In this document: in pieces, positions 52,225-62,778 of the stretch
Layout of the letters: every line of letters starts with the position of its first letter
Position numbering within the stretch: position 1 is the first letter of the stretch
Source of the DNA: JBBECJ01 sp963763325
GTDB lineage: Bacteria > Chloroflexota > Chloroflexia > Thermomicrobiales > CFX8
Length of the DNA: 64,000 bases
Direction of reading: 5' to 3'
Assembly (NCBI GenBank): GCA_963763325.1
Contig: CAVXOL010000011.1
Span: forward strand, 62,001-126,000
Translations under genes and position numbers: made by a program
Notes under the pieces: model-generated
The model's input: only the letters and a program-made list of their open reading frames with translations
Databases searched by the model: none
What the model was told of the DNA's origin: nothing

Positions 52225-52266
52225 GCAGCGGTCGGCTGAAGGCTGGTTGCCGGAAAGTACCGGACT

Positions 52267-53898
52267 CTAGTAGTCCATGCCGCCCGGCATGGCCGGCATC
52301 GCCTGCTGCTCCGACGGCTTCTCGGTGATGAGCGCCTCGGTCGTCAGGATCATGCCGGCAATCGAGGCAGCGTTCTCGATCGCGGAGCGGGTGACCTTGG
52401 CCGGGTCAATGATGCCCCACTCGAAGAGATCGCCGTACTCGTTGCGAATGACTTCGTAGCCGATGTTGACGTTCTTCTGCTCGGCCTGCATGCGGCGGAT
52501 GGTCGAGACGACGACGGCGCCGTCCTGGCCGGCGTTCTCGACGATACCGCGCAGCGGCTCCTCGAGGGCACGCTTGAGGATCATGACGCCAGTCCGGACA
52601 TCACCCTCGACGCTCATGCCGTCCAGCGCCTCGGAGGCACGGATCAGCGCGACGCCACCACCCGGGACCATGCCCTCTTCGACGCCCGCGCGGGCGGCCG
52701 AGAGTGCGTCCTCGACGCGGTGCTTCTTCTCCTTGAGTTCGGTCTCAGTCGCGGCGCCAACCTTGATGACGGCTACGCCGCCGGCCAGCTTGGCCATTCG
52801 CTCCTGGAGCTTCTCACGGTCGAAGTCGGAGGTTGTGGACTCGATCTGGGCCTTGATCTGCTCGATCCGGCCCTTGATCTCGCCCTCGTCGCCGCCGCCC
52901 TCAACGATCGTCGTGTCGTCCTTGGTGGCAACGATCCGGCGGGCACGTCCGAGGTCGGTGACGGCAGCCGTCTCGAGCTTGCGGCCGACTTCCTCGGAGA
53001 TGACGGTGCCGCCGGTCAGGATCGCGATGTCACGCAGCATTTCCTTGCGGCGATCGCCGAAGCCCGGGGCCTTGACGGCCAGGACATTGATCGTGCCGCG
53101 CAGCTTGTTGACGACCAGTGTCGCCAGTGCTTCGCCGTCGACATCCTCAGCGATGATGACCATGCTCTTGGTGACCTGGAGGGCCTTCTCAAGCACCGGC
53201 AGCAGGTCGGAAACGGCCGAGATCTTCTTGTCGGTGATCAGGATCATCGGGTCGTCGAGGACGGCTTCCATCCGGTCGGTGTTGGTGACGAAGTAGGGGG
53301 AGATATAGCCGCGGTCGATCTGCATGCCCTCGGTGAACTCGGTCTCGAACTGCAGACCACGCGACTCCTCGACGGTGATGACGCCGTCGCGGCCGACCTT
53401 CTCCATGACGTCGGCGATCAGGTTACCGATCTCCTCGTCAGCAGCCGAAATGGTCGCGACGTGGGCAATGTCTTCCTTGCCGCCAACTTCCTTGGCCATC
53501 TCGCGAACGGCCGCAACAGCCTGCTGAGCGCCAAGCTCGACACCCTGCTTGAGCTGCATGGCGTTCGCGCCGGCGGCGATGTTGCGCATACCCTCGTGGA
53601 CGATCGCCTGGGCCAGAACGGTCGCGGTCGTCGTGCCGTCACCAGCGACGTCGTTGGTCTTGGTGGCGGCTTCCTTCAGAAGCTGGGCGCCCATGTTCTG
53701 GAACGGATCTTCGAGCTCGATCTCCTTGGCAACGGTCACGCCGTCATGGGTGACGGTCGGGGCGCCGAACTTCTTGTCGAGCGCCACGTTGCGGCCCTTC
53801 GGGCCAAGTGTGGTCTTTACCGCGTTGGCGAGTGTATCAATGCCGATCTTCAGCGACCGACGCGCTTCCTCGTCGAAAGAAATGATCTTCGCAGCCAC
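52267..53898 (-). CDS. groL: Chaperonin GroEL (60 kDa)
   Basis: A 543-residue chaperonin from MAAKIISFDEEARRSLKIGI to the GGM-type tail MPAMPGGMDY. ATP-binding and hinge motifs are intact: TLGPKGRNVALDKKFGAPTV, AGDGTTTATVLAQAIV, and VEEGMVPGGGVALIRASEAL near the C-terminus. It forms the double ring that folds proteins with GroES. It follows groES by 63 bases and is transcribed from the CIRCE-controlled promoter upstream of groES. Confidence 0.98.
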   Translation of the reverse strand: MAAKIISFDEEARRSLKIGIDTLANAVKTTLGPKGRNVALDKKFGAPTVTHDGVTVAKEIELEDPFQNMGAQLLKEAATKTNDVAGDGTTTATVLAQAIVHEGMRNIAAGANAMQLKQGVELGAQQAVAAVREMAKEVGGKEDIAHVATISAADEEIGNLIADVMEKVGRDGVITVEESRGLQFETEFTEGMQIDRGYISPYFVTNTDRMEAVLDDPMILITDKKISAVSDLLPVLEKALQVTKSMVIIAEDVDGEALATLVVNKLRGTINVLAVKAPGFGDRRKEMLRDIAILTGGTVISEEVGRKLETAAVTDLGRARRIVATKDDTTIVEGGGDEGEIKGRIEQIKAQIESTTSDFDREKLQERMAKLAGGVAVIKVGAATETELKEKKHRVEDALSAARAGVEEGMVPGGGVALIRASEALDGMSVEGDVRTGVMILKRALEEPLRGIVENAGQDGAVVVSTIRRMQAEQKNVNIGYEVIRNEYGDLFEWGIIDPAKVTRSAIENAASIAGMILTTEALITEKPSEQQAMPAMPGGMDY

Positions 53899-53961
53899 GC
53901 CTGTTACCTCCCGTGATGTTCAGTAGTAGAGTTCAATCGTCAGAACTGACAGAGCCGATTG

Positions 53962-54270
53962 CTAGTCCGTGATAATGGCCAGGATGTCCTTCTCGGACAG
54001 GATCAGCAGCTCGTCATCGTCGAGCTTGAACTCGGTGCCGGCGTACTTGGCGAAGAGGACGGAATCGCCCGTCTTCACGTCCATCTCGACGCGGTCACCC
54101 TTCTCGTTGATGCGGCCCTTGCCAACGGCGATAATCGTGCCGCGCTGCGGCTTCTCCTTGGCTGTGTCCGGCAGGAAAATGCCACTGCTGGTCATTTCCT
54201 CGCGTGCCATCGGCTTGACGACAACGCGGTCGCCGAGCGGAGTCAAGCTGGTTGCTGTCTTGGTCGCCAC
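53962..54270 (-). CDS. groS: Co-chaperonin GroES (10 kDa)
   Basis: The GTG at 54270 follows GAGGAGG at eight bases, giving 102 residues. TSLTPLGDRVVVKPMAREEM, the mobile-loop region TSSGIFLPDTAKEKPQRG and the C-terminal SVLFAKYAGTEFKLDDDELL match GroES. It caps the GroEL ring. First gene of the groES-groEL operon. Confidence 0.97.
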   Translation of the reverse strand: MATKTATSLTPLGDRVVVKPMAREEMTSSGIFLPDTAKEKPQRGTIIAVGKGRINEKGDRVEMDVKTGDSVLFAKYAGTEFKLDDDELLILSEKDILAIITD

Positions 54271-54346
54271 CTGTGGTAACCTCCTCCGTACCAAATCGAT
54301 GCGGTAACGATGGGTTGAATCCCGTTCCGCTTCCCCTGTTCCTGCT

Positions 54347-54373
54347 TTAGCACTCTCGCGTTGAGAGTGCTAA
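54347..54373. promoter_or_regulatory. CIRCE element (HrcA operator)
   Basis: TTAGCACTC at 54347-54355, nine bases, and GAGTGCTAA at 54365-54373 match the CIRCE consensus exactly. It lies 77 bases upstream of the groES start, so HrcA should repress groES-groEL at normal temperature. Confidence 0.97.
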
Positions 54374-54478
54374 TCCACCGCCTATGATAGTGCACAGCCC
54401 TGAATCATGCAAGAGGGTTGGCAGTCTGATCGCGCGATTGCCAAGCCCCTACCGGGGAGAAGCGTTTTTCGCGGTGCG

Positions 54479-55312
54479 CTACAGCCCGCTCATCCTCACG
54501 ACCTCAACGCCGCGCGCTTCGATGGCGGCGACGTAGCGGTTGATCCCGATCATGTCGCTGGCGATGTGGCCGGAGACGATCAGGTTGCCGCCGGTCGTCG
54601 CCGACGACTCGCGCAGCCTGGCAACCTCATCGGCTGCACAGTGGATATAGAGGACGGTCCCGACGCCGTGGTCGAAGAGTGCCTGGGCGATCCGCGCCCC
54701 GCCATTCGTGCCGGCACCGTGGATGACGGCCAGCTTCCCGAGTGGTGCGTCGAACGCGCCGACCGGGACCATGATCCGTGTTCCCCCGTTGGCCAGTTCC
54801 GGCAGCAGCATCAGCGCGTTGATGGCGTCCTGGACGAGTGGCGCGCGATCGAGTGTCGTCAGGTGGTTGTCGATCGTTTCGACCATGATCCGCCGGCCAA
54901 GCTCATCAAGCGGCAGGTGAATGTTGCAGAGTGGCATCCCGAGCAGCCGCGCGACAGACGGCACGTGGTCAAAGTTCGCGGCGTGGGCGCTCATCATCGC
55001 CCGCGAGATCAGCGGCTGGGCCGCGTCCCTCGCCGCATCAGATGGGACACCGTGTTCGACCAGCAGCTCGATCTGGCGGGTCAGCACCTCCGGGAAGTGC
55101 AGCGTCGCGAAGCCGCCGGACGGGTGGTGGGCGATGACTCCGTCCATGCCGAGCTGTCGTGCCAGCAGTAGCTCCGCGGTTCCGATGTCGATCCCGAACA
55201 TCAGCCGTTGCATGTCGTTGCCGGGAACCTGAACCGCCGAATCGCCTGGTAGCTGCTCCATCTTGCCCAGTTCCAGCGCGATTGCGACCAGTTCGTCACT
55301 TGAGATCGGCAT
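54479..55312 (-). CDS. Nif3/DUF34-like metal-binding protein
   Basis: A 277-residue product from ATG 55312 with GGGGGAG upstream. MFGIDIGTAELLLARQLGMD, the metal-binding HHPSGGFATLHFPEV and the late IVSGHIASDMIGINRYVAAI match the Nif3-like fold, where His and Asp/Glu bind two metals. Proteins of this family have no agreed reaction, although some are called GTP cyclohydrolase type 2-like. The usual central PII-like insert is not apparent. It is divergent from the thioredoxin gene. Confidence 0.75.
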   Translation of the reverse strand: MPISSDELVAIALELGKMEQLPGDSAVQVPGNDMQRLMFGIDIGTAELLLARQLGMDGVIAHHPSGGFATLHFPEVLTRQIELLVEHGVPSDAARDAAQPLISRAMMSAHAANFDHVPSVARLLGMPLCNIHLPLDELGRRIMVETIDNHLTTLDRAPLVQDAINALMLLPELANGGTRIMVPVGAFDAPLGKLAVIHGAGTNGGARIAQALFDHGVGTVLYIHCAADEVARLRESSATTGGNLIVSGHIASDMIGINRYVAAIEARGVEVVRMSGL

Positions 55313-55423
55313 CGTCTCCCCCTTCATCCGGCACGATCGTCCCTGCTGGGCGTATTATCACCGCCGAAGGCAGATCGTGGCACAGGCGCCGCTTCTGGAA
55401 TCAGGCGACCGTGCTGCACGTTC

Positions 55424-55429
55424 TACAAT
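55424..55429 (+). promoter_or_regulatory. Candidate -10 element of the CnoX-like gene
   Basis: TACAAT at 55424-55429 lies 37 bases before ATG 55466. A -35 match is poor. Support is by position and consensus. Confidence 0.35.
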
Positions 55430-55465
55430 CGTGAGTTGTCGAACGAATCAGACGAGGTGTGAGTC

Positions 55466-56314
55466 ATGGCAACCGAGCAACGTGTCGTAGATGTAACCGA
55501 CGCGACTTTCCAGACCGCAGTAATCGAGGAATCGAAGACCCGGCCCGTTGTCGTCGATTTCTGGGCACCGTGGTGCGGTCCGTGTCGCATTCTCGGTCCA
55601 ACCATCGAAAAGGTCGCCGAGGAGTTCGAGGGCGATGTCGTGCTGGCCAAGCTGAACGTCGATGAGAACCAGCAGTCGTCGATGCAGTACCGCGTCCAGG
55701 GCATCCCGGCCGTCAAGGCGTTCCGCGATGGCCGCGTCGTCAACGAGTTCACTGGTGCCTTGCCGGAGCCGCAGGTGCGTGCGTTCTTCCAGTCCCTCGC
55801 GCCGACCGCTGCCGACCTCGCCGCCGCCGAGGCCGAAGAACTGATGAGAGACGGCGACCTGGCTGGGGCCGAGACACGCTTCAGAGCGATCCTCGACTCG
55901 ACGCCTGACGACCCGAAGGCGGTCATTGGCCTGGCCAACATCCTTGCAACGCGTGACGACTTCGACGAAGCTGACACGCTCCTGAAGCGGCTGCCGGCCG
56001 ACCGCCTGGCGAAGGTGATGCGTCACCAGATCTTTCTCGAACGCTACGCCCGCAAGCACGCCGGTGAAGATCTGCGCGGCGAGGCGATCGCCAATCCCAG
56101 GGACCCACGTGCCCGATATCGCTGGGGCTTGATGCTGGCTGCCGGTGGCGACTACGTCGCCGCGCTCGGCGAACTGCTGGAGTCCGTCCGCTACGACAAG
56201 ACCTGGGAAGACGGCGCCGCCCGCAAATCAATGCTCGCCATCTTCGAGATCCTCGGCATGGACTCAACCATCACCCGCGACTACCAGCGCCGGCTGGAGA
56301 ACGTGCTGTTCTGA
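55466..56314 (+). CDS. Thioredoxin-TPR chaperedoxin (CnoX/YbbN-like)
   Basis: A 282-residue protein. Residues 1-110 are a thioredoxin domain with the active site WCGPC (Cys37, Cys40) in VVVDFWAPWCGPCRIL and the cis-Pro in GIPAVKAFRDG. Residues 115-282 are TPR-like helices (DLAAAEAEELMRDGDLAGAE, DPRARYRWGLMLAAGGDYVA). CnoX-type proteins protect clients from oxidation and hand them to GroEL; groEL is encoded 1.6 kb away. CxxC presence suggests redox activity, unlike E. coli YbbN, which has SxxC. Confidence 0.88.
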   Translation: MATEQRVVDVTDATFQTAVIEESKTRPVVVDFWAPWCGPCRILGPTIEKVAEEFEGDVVLAKLNVDENQQSSMQYRVQGIPAVKAFRDGRVVNEFTGALPEPQVRAFFQSLAPTAADLAAAEAEELMRDGDLAGAETRFRAILDSTPDDPKAVIGLANILATRDDFDEADTLLKRLPADRLAKVMRHQIFLERYARKHAGEDLRGEAIANPRDPRARYRWGLMLAAGGDYVAALGELLESVRYDKTWEDGAARKSMLAIFEILGMDSTITRDYQRRLENVLF

Positions 56315-56387
56315 GTTGAAAGTGCTACGAATCCGTCTCACTGGAGCCTGAGATCGATGATGCCCTCGGTCGAGGAGGACATCTATC

Positions 56388-56530
56388 GTGGGACGATCAC
56401 GCAAGCAGCGACCGCCACTACCGCCGATCTGGACCGCTTCCGACGACCTGTGGGGGCTTGCTGAGACGATCCTGGCCGACCTTGATCCCTCACGCCGCGC
56501 GGCCGGAAGCGGATTGACCACCGCATCGCG
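56388..56530 (+). pseudogene. N-terminal remnant of an IS transposase
   Basis: The frame MGRSRKQRPPLPPIWTASDD followed by LWGLAETILADLDPSR resembles the start of an IS5-type transposase (usual pattern WTxSDxLWxLVExIL...GRxRIDxR). The GRKRIDHR part appears in the next frame near 56510. The rest of the gene is absent. No terminal repeats were found. It precedes a lipoprotein gene. Confidence 0.5.
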
Positions 56531-56650
56531 TTCGTGCCGTCATCGTCTGCTGCACGCATCGGCGCTGACGGCGGCGTTCGCCGCTGGGACGCACCATCCA
56601 CGACACGCAGTCCGGCCTCAAGGTACACTCGCAGCAGAAAGGGACATCCG

Positions 56651-57832
56651 ATGCGCTCTGTCATCGTCCTCGCGGTCATCGTGCTCCTTGGTGCGGTACC
56701 GGTCGCCTGCGGCGGTTCAGCCGCCGCGCCGACACAATCCGACTGGCACGACGACAGGCTGCCACCCCGGCTGCCACAGCGACGGCAGCGGCCTCGCCCA
56801 CGCCGCTGGCGACCGCGACCCAGCCCACCTACGGCCGGCAGCGGGCAGCTCGCGTTTGCCGGGATGCCCGAGGGTGCGTCGGCCAGCGCGATCTACCTCG
56901 TTGGCAGTGATGGCGCCGGGCTGGAGGCCATCTGGACCTGGGAGACAGACGGGTCACAGGCCGTGTATCTGGTCTGGTCACCGGACGGCCGGCACCTGGC
57001 CTTCTTTGGCCATGATGCCGGCGACGAGAGTTCGGGGCTGTACGTGCTTGACGCCGACCAGGGCAGCCTTACCCGTCTGCTCGAAGTCGGCATGCTATGG
57101 TACCCGCCGGTCTGGTCGCCTGACGGGCGCCAGCTGTATATCTCGGCGTCGCTCATCGCTCGGGGACGGCGGAATCTGGGTCGTCCCGGCCGACGGCTCC
57201 GCTGCTCCGGCGCTGACTGATCGCCTGAACACAGGAGATGGAAAGACTGACTGAGAATCTCCCCGGATGGACAGACAGATCGCCGTCATCGGTCGGTCGG
57301 ACTCGCCACAACTGGTGGTGATGAGCGTGGATGACCCGCAGATGCGCGTCGTCGTCGACGATCTGATCGTGACGAGCGCTCCGGTCTGGTCACCGGATAG
57401 CCGGCAGATCGCGTTCATCGGTCAGCCGTCGGGTAGCATGAACCAGCTGTACGTCGTGAACGCCGATGGGACGGGGCTGTCACAGCTGACCGACGTGCAG
57501 CCGCCCGACGCGGTCGCATTCGGGTTCGCGGCGGCCGACCCAGTCTGGTCGCCGGATGGACAGCAGATCGCCTTCACGGTGCGCCACGCTGCCACGCCGG
57601 ACAGGAGCAGACGGAGGTGTATCTCAGTGCCGTGGACGGCTCGGACACGCGCAATCTCTCGAACGATCCGGAGCACGCTGACACCGGGCCGAGTTGGTCA
57701 CCAGACGGGCGAGAAATCACCTTCGTGAGCCAGCCGGACATCCGCGTCATCATGGCTGACGGGACGAATCCGCGGACCGTGGCGGCGTCGTTCGGGATTT
57801 CATGGGACTATCGGCGCGTCATCATGGCGTGA
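56651..57832 (+). pseudogene. TolB/WD40-like beta-propeller lipoprotein, heavily frame-broken paralogue
   Basis: ATG 56651 starts MRSVIVLAVIVLLGAVPVAC, a signal peptide with lipobox-like VPVACGG. A low-complexity Ala/Thr/Pro linker is present but out of frame. The propeller then shows repeated SPDGR/SPDSR strands: AVYLVWSPDGRHLAFFGHDA, YPPVWSPDGRQLYISA, SAPVWSPDSRQIAFIG, DPVWSPDGQQIAFTV, TGPSWSPDGREITFVS. At least four frame changes break it. It is closely similar to the more complete gene at 60944 (ADGTGLSQLTD, GSDTRNLSNDPE shared). A TACACT at 56624-56629 may be its -10. Function unknown, probably an extracytoplasmic binding propeller. Confidence 0.72.
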
Positions 57833-58134
57833 GCGCGGACCGCACCAGCCTGTCTGCGACTCGGTCGGTCGACAGGCGTCGAGTCTGCGGAAATTTCAGT
57901 GACGAACGTTGATCCGGGCCTGCAACGGCGTGGCCGTGACGAACGACGCCATGTACGCGACAACGAGACCGGCCAGTTCGAGTACGGCGACACGTACCTG
58001 TATTCGAGTGATGGGCACATTGTGGGCGCGCAGCTATTGACACCGTGTCGGCGCCGGTTCATACTGGCCGGCACAGACACCACATGGCGCAACGTTTCGT
58101 CTTCGTCAACCGGTTAACGATCGGATTGTTGACG
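57833..58134. other. Intergenic region, nothing recognised
   Basis: About 302 bases between the broken propeller gene and the zinc-ribbon/DUF2339 gene. No supported frame, repeat or terminator with a T-run was seen. Confidence 0.4.
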
Positions 58135-60812
58135 ATGGATTCCCAGCTTGCATGTCAGGACTGTGAGACACCCCTGCTCGGTGGTGCGCTGTTCTGCCCT
58201 GGTTGTGGACGGCCGCTCCGACCCGGCGCCGACGCGCCGGAACTCCCCCGCGCCGCCGTCGAGCGTCGACTGACGGTGGCGCGGACACGCGTGCGCCAAC
58301 TCGAGCTCCGGCTGGCCGCGCTCGTCGAGGAGGAGGCTCGCGGCGCCGCTGCCTGCGGTCTCGGGCTGTGCCTGACACGGCGGACGCCAGTCGTCCGCGC
58401 ACAGCAGCGATGCCGCCACCACGGATCGTGGTCGATTCCGCGGACGAGCTGGGCAGCCTGGAACGGTTCCTGAGCGGGCGGATCCTGGCCTGGATCGGTG
58501 CGCTGGCACTCCTGATCGGGTCGGCGTTCTTCCTGCGACTGGCGGCGGATAGCGGAGATAGCTCTGCAAATGATGAGGGCTGGTTCAGCCCAGGGCGGCG
58601 GGTCGCGTTCGGGGTGATCGTTGGCGGGCTGCTGGTCGCGGTCGGCGGGCGCATGTTCCTGCGCGCGGGAGCGACGCCAGCGGAGCGGCGCTCGACCCGC
58701 TTCGCGTCGATCGTCCTCGCGCTCGGCCTGGGCATCGTCAACGTCTCGATCGTCGCGGCGACACGCCTCTACGATCTGGTCCCGGAGCAGGTCGGGCTGG
58801 TCGCCGCGCTCCTGACCGCAGCTGTCGCGGCCAGTATCGCCATCCGCGTGCACTCACAGGTCATCGCCGCCTTCGGGCTGGTCTTCCCGCTGGCTGCCCC
58901 GCTGTTTATCGACGCCGACCCCTCGATCACGACGTTCGCGTTCGTCGCGGTGGCGGTGATCGGGGTGATTGCCGTCGCGGCCGTGCGCGGTTGGGGGTGG
59001 CTGCCGGCAGCGGCCTTCGTCATCGTCGTCCCACAGGTGCTCAACTGGCTCAATGGCGATGTCGATTCACGCCTCCCATTGCGCGAGGGCGTCCCAGTGC
59101 TGGTTGCATTCTGGCTCCTCTTCGCCGCCGCGGCCATCCTGGACGAGCTGTCGCGGCCGAGCGAGGGAATCGACCCCCTCGCGGCGATGCTCCTGCTGGC
59201 CGACGCGCTGTTTCTGGTCCTGGGACGGTATATCCTGTCCGACGGCCTGTCGACCGATGCCTGGACGCTGTGGCTTGCGCTGGTCGCCGTCGCGTACGCC
59301 GCGATCGGTGGGTGCATCCTGCTGATGCGACCCGACCACCGACTCTTCGGCTGGCTGGCGAGCGGGGTGGCGTTGGTGTCCGGTACCGCCGCCGTCACCG
59401 TGCGGTTCGACGGTCCGCTCGTGGTTGCGATCTACTGCGCGTCCGCGCTCATCTTCGCCGGTGTCTACCGGCGACAACGCGATCCGTTCAGCGCGACGGC
59501 GGTGGCGTTTTTCGGAAGTCTGATGCTCGTCCACCTGTTTGCGATCGATTTCCGGCTCCGGAATCTGTTCGAGGGCGCTCCAGGCGAGGTGCCGTTCGTC
59601 AGCCAATCCGGGCTGTCGCTCGCGCTCGTCCTGGGGACATTGGCTGCTGCCGGGTTCATCCTGCCAGTTGGTGAGGCGCGATGGGTGTTGCCGGCCGCCG
59701 GGCTCCTGATCGTCGTCCTGGTCGTCCCATACGAATTCTCCGGCGCGGCGCTGGTGGTGACCTGGTTGGCGCTCTACATTGTCGCGCTGGTCTCCGATCA
59801 ACGGGTGCTCGACATCCCTGAAACGGAAAGGATGTTGCCCGGTGAGCAGGTGACGTCGATCGTCCAGCGGCCGTTGCTGATCCCGGCCGCCTGCGCTGCC
59901 CTGTTCGCAACCGTCCATGCGCTGTTCTGGGAACTGCCGTTCCGAGCGAAGCCCGACGGGCTTGACCTGAGCAGTCCGTTCACCGATACCGGCGCGCAGG
60001 CCGCGATTCCCCTCATCCTCGCGGCTGCGATCGGCGCCTGGATCAGCCAGGACGGGTGGTTGCGGCGAGCCAACATCGTCGCAGCGTTGGCGTTCACGCC
60101 GTGGCTGCTGCCATTCCAGGTCTGGCCGTCGGCGCTGGCGGTCAGCTTGTGCCTCGTCGCGGGGGTGCTGCTGGTGCTGTCGGCCAGTGACAGCACGGAC
60201 GAAGCCATCGTCTACGCTGGTGGCGCGGCGCTGCTGGCGACAGTCGCGTTGCTGGAGATGCTGATATTCGTCGCCTCGCCAACGCGCCTCACCGTCGACG
60301 GTCGCACCCAGGATCTGCCTCTCCCATTTGTGAACGGCGCGACGATCGCCTGCGGCGCCTTGATCGCACTGGCAGGAATCGGCATCTGGACCCACCGTGG
60401 CCATCCGCTGCGCAAGTCGGTCACCCACTGGCTCTCGCTGCTCGCCGCCGCCGTGGCGATCTATGCGCTCTCCGTCTCGATCGTGGATCTGTTCCAGAGT
60501 CTGGTCGATTCACCCTCCCGCGACTCCAGCGTCAGAACCTACCAGCGACAGGCACAGGTTGCGCTCTCGATTCTCTGGAGTGTGGTCGGCGGCCTGGCCT
60601 TCGTCGGCGGAATCTTCCTGCGGTCAGCCGTGCTGCGTTTGGCTGGTCTGGCGCTGCTGGGACTCGCGACGACGAAGGTCTTTCTCTACGACCTGAGCTC
60701 ACTCGACGCCGCCTATCGGGTCGCCTCGTTCATCGGTCTTGGCCTGCTCCTGCTGTTCAGTTCGTGGGCGTACCAGCGCTTTTCTCCGCAGGCCGCTCAG
60801 TCGTCGCCGTGA
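58135..60812 (+). CDS. DUF2339 polytopic membrane protein with N-terminal zinc ribbon (one frame change)
   Basis: ATG 58135 starts MDSQLACQDCETPLLGGALF then CPGCGRPL, a zinc ribbon with two CxxC pairs, followed by a coiled coil (VERRLTVARTRVRQLELRLA). The frame changes near 58345, and the membrane body begins LGSLERFLSGRILAWIGALA then LLIGSAFFLRLA, the DUF2339 start. About twenty further hydrophobic helices run to the end. Total length is about 890 residues. Zinc ribbon, coiled coil and many helices is the normal DUF2339 build, so the two frames belong together. The function of DUF2339 is unknown. It is flanked by two propeller lipoproteins. Confidence 0.82.
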
Positions 60813-60943
60813 TGTCCACCTCGTAGTGCCGCGATGATCAGTGGTGACGACGAACATCGGTCCTGCCTGGACATGACCAACATCTCTTGAGTCTCGGTAG
60901 TACGCGTGAAGCCGTGATCTGCTCGAACGGGAGGTAAGCAACG

Positions 60944-62381
60944 ATGCGCCACTCGAAGACGTTGCCGGCATTGCTCGCGACAATCGCGTCCCGACGCGCG
61001 TTCTTGAAGCGGGTCGTTGTGATGGGCACGGCGATCCCCGTCATCGGTTCCGTGCTCGCCGCCTGTGGCAGTGAAGATGCCGATGATGACGTGCCAGCCG
61101 CCGCCAGTGATACGGAGCCGACAGCCACCGCGGCCTCCGATTCGGCCACCGAGGCTCCAGCCGGGACGCCAACCTCGACGGAGACGGATGCCACCGCCGA
61201 GGGTGGCACGGCGACGACAGCGGCCTCGCCCACAGCGCTGGCGACCGCGACCCAGCCACCACCCGCGCCAGCCAGCGGGCAGCTCGCATTTTTTGGAGCA
61301 CCCGAAGGTGCAACGCCCAACTCGGTCTACGTCGTCGGCAGTGATGGCGCCGGGCCAGTCCCCGTCTGGGGATGGCCGACCGTCGAGTCATATGCCGTGT
61401 ATCTGGAGTGGTCACCGGACGGCCGGCAGCTGGCCTTCTTTGGGCATGATGCCGGCCTCGATGCGGCGTACGGCGGGTACTCGGCGCTGTTCTTGCTTTA
61501 CCCCGAACAGGGCCAGACCACGAATCTCAATTTCAGCCATCTACGCGACGTCGGCTTTCTGTGGGGGCCGCCGACATGGTCGCCCGACGGGCAGTTGCTG
61601 TATGTCTCGCTGCCGCCGCCCTCAACGGTCCCGGAAGGTGTGGACCCGTATGCGATCGCGGGGATCCTGGCCATCCCGGTCGACATATCCGCTGCGCCGA
61701 CGCAGCTGATCACCTTGCAAGATCTGGGCATGCAAACACCGTCCCTGAGAGTCTCCCCGGATGGACAGACGATCGCCGCGTTGGTCGGCGAACCGCCACA
61801 ACTGGTGGTCGTGCGCGTGGATGACCCGCAGATGCGCGTCGAGGTCGGCGAGTTGCCCATTGGTGGCTTCCCGGTCTGGTCACCAGATAGCCGGCAACTC
61901 GCGTTCATCGGTCTGTCGCCGGATGGGATCGGGCAGCTGTACGTCGTGAACGCCGATGGGGCCGGGCTGTCACAACTGACCGACCATCAGCCTCCCGATG
62001 GGGTCGTATCCGGGGGTGACGGCGGCCGACCCCGTCTGGTCGCCGGATGGGCAGCAGATCGCCTACACGGTGCTGCACGACGCCACGCAGCAGGTGTATG
62101 TCAGTGCCGTGGACGGCTCGGACACGCGCAATCTCTCGAACGATCCGGAGCGGGCTGACACCGGGCCGAGTTGGTCACCAGACGGGCGCGAAATCGCCTT
62201 CGTGAGCCAGCCGGCGGACGCCTGGCGTGCTGGCGAGGAGCCGGTGATCAGGGACATCCGCGTCATCATGGCTGACGGGACGGATCTGCGGACCGTGGTC
62301 GCCGGCGTCCAGGGCGTCCAGTTCGCGCCCTTCGACGAGGAGACGACCGGTCAGCCGAAGTGGCGACCAACGGCGCCCTGA
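60944..62381 (+). CDS. TolB/WD40-like beta-propeller lipoprotein with Tat-like leader (one frame change)
   Basis: ATG 60944 follows GGGAGG. The N-terminus has a twin-arginine-like SRRAFLKRVVVMGTAIPVIG followed by the lipobox VLAACGS. A Thr/Ala/Pro linker of about 70 residues leads to a propeller with SPDG/SPDS strands: YLEWSPDGRQLAFFGHDAG, PPTWSPDGQLLYVSL, RVSPDGQTIAALVG, FPVWSPDSRQLAFIG. The frame changes at a G5 run (62012-62016), and the last two blades continue as VTAADPVWSPDGQQIAYTV and TGPSWSPDGREIAFVSQPA to 62381. About 478 residues. Paralogue of the gene at 56651. Likely surface-anchored and ligand-binding; function unknown. Confidence 0.8.
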
Positions 62382-62778
62382 GCGACGCCACGCGATCACC
62401 AGACCGGCGTGAGGCGTCCACGTGGCCGCGCACCCTCGGCGGTGCAGCGCTGCAGCGTCTGCGAATCGGGGTTCCCCGTGTCAGCGAGCATGCGGTGCAA
62501 CTCGTGGCCGCAGTTGTTCCGACGTGGAGGACAGCCCACGCCTGCCCCGACGCTGCCAGTGGGTGGACTTGGCTCGCTCAACCAGCGGTGAGGCGGCGAC
62601 GCGTACGATGCTGACGGCGTCTCCATCGATCGTCAGTTATCCTTGGTAAGGGGGTAGCGGGTACCCCCGTCATGTCCTCCTGGACAGATTCTAAGAGAGT
62701 GGTGGGCAACAAGTATCCTTACTCGGCGCTCGGCACGTTCTCCTTCGCACGTAACACGTTCAACTACGTGGAGGCTCC
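62382..62778. other. Intergenic region before selD, with a hairpin
   Basis: A 397-base gap between the propeller lipoprotein and selD. It holds the hairpin at 62650-62668 and presumably the selD promoter. Short frames on both strands lack ribosome-binding sites and family resemblance. No tRNA-like fold was recognised, so selC is not here. Confidence 0.45.
62650..62668. promoter_or_regulatory. Hairpin upstream of selD
   Basis: GGGGGTA (62650-62656) is the reverse complement of TACCCCC (62662-62668) with loop GCGGG. It lies about 110 bases before selD. The arm sequence matches the first seven bases of the hairpin before the redox signalling cassette (32339). Role unknown: terminator of the upstream gene or a regulatory element. 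Confidence 0.4.

Noticed and set aside
52720..53916. A 398-codon plus-strand frame opposite groEL
   Set aside because: It is the mirror of the groEL coding sequence; the protein is compositionally odd and groEL is certain.
59067..60428. A 453-codon open frame on the minus strand opposite the DUF2339 gene
   Set aside because: It is antisense to a clearly coding membrane protein, has low-complexity Arg/Gln/Asp-rich content and no family resemblance. High-GC coding DNA commonly leaves such frames open.
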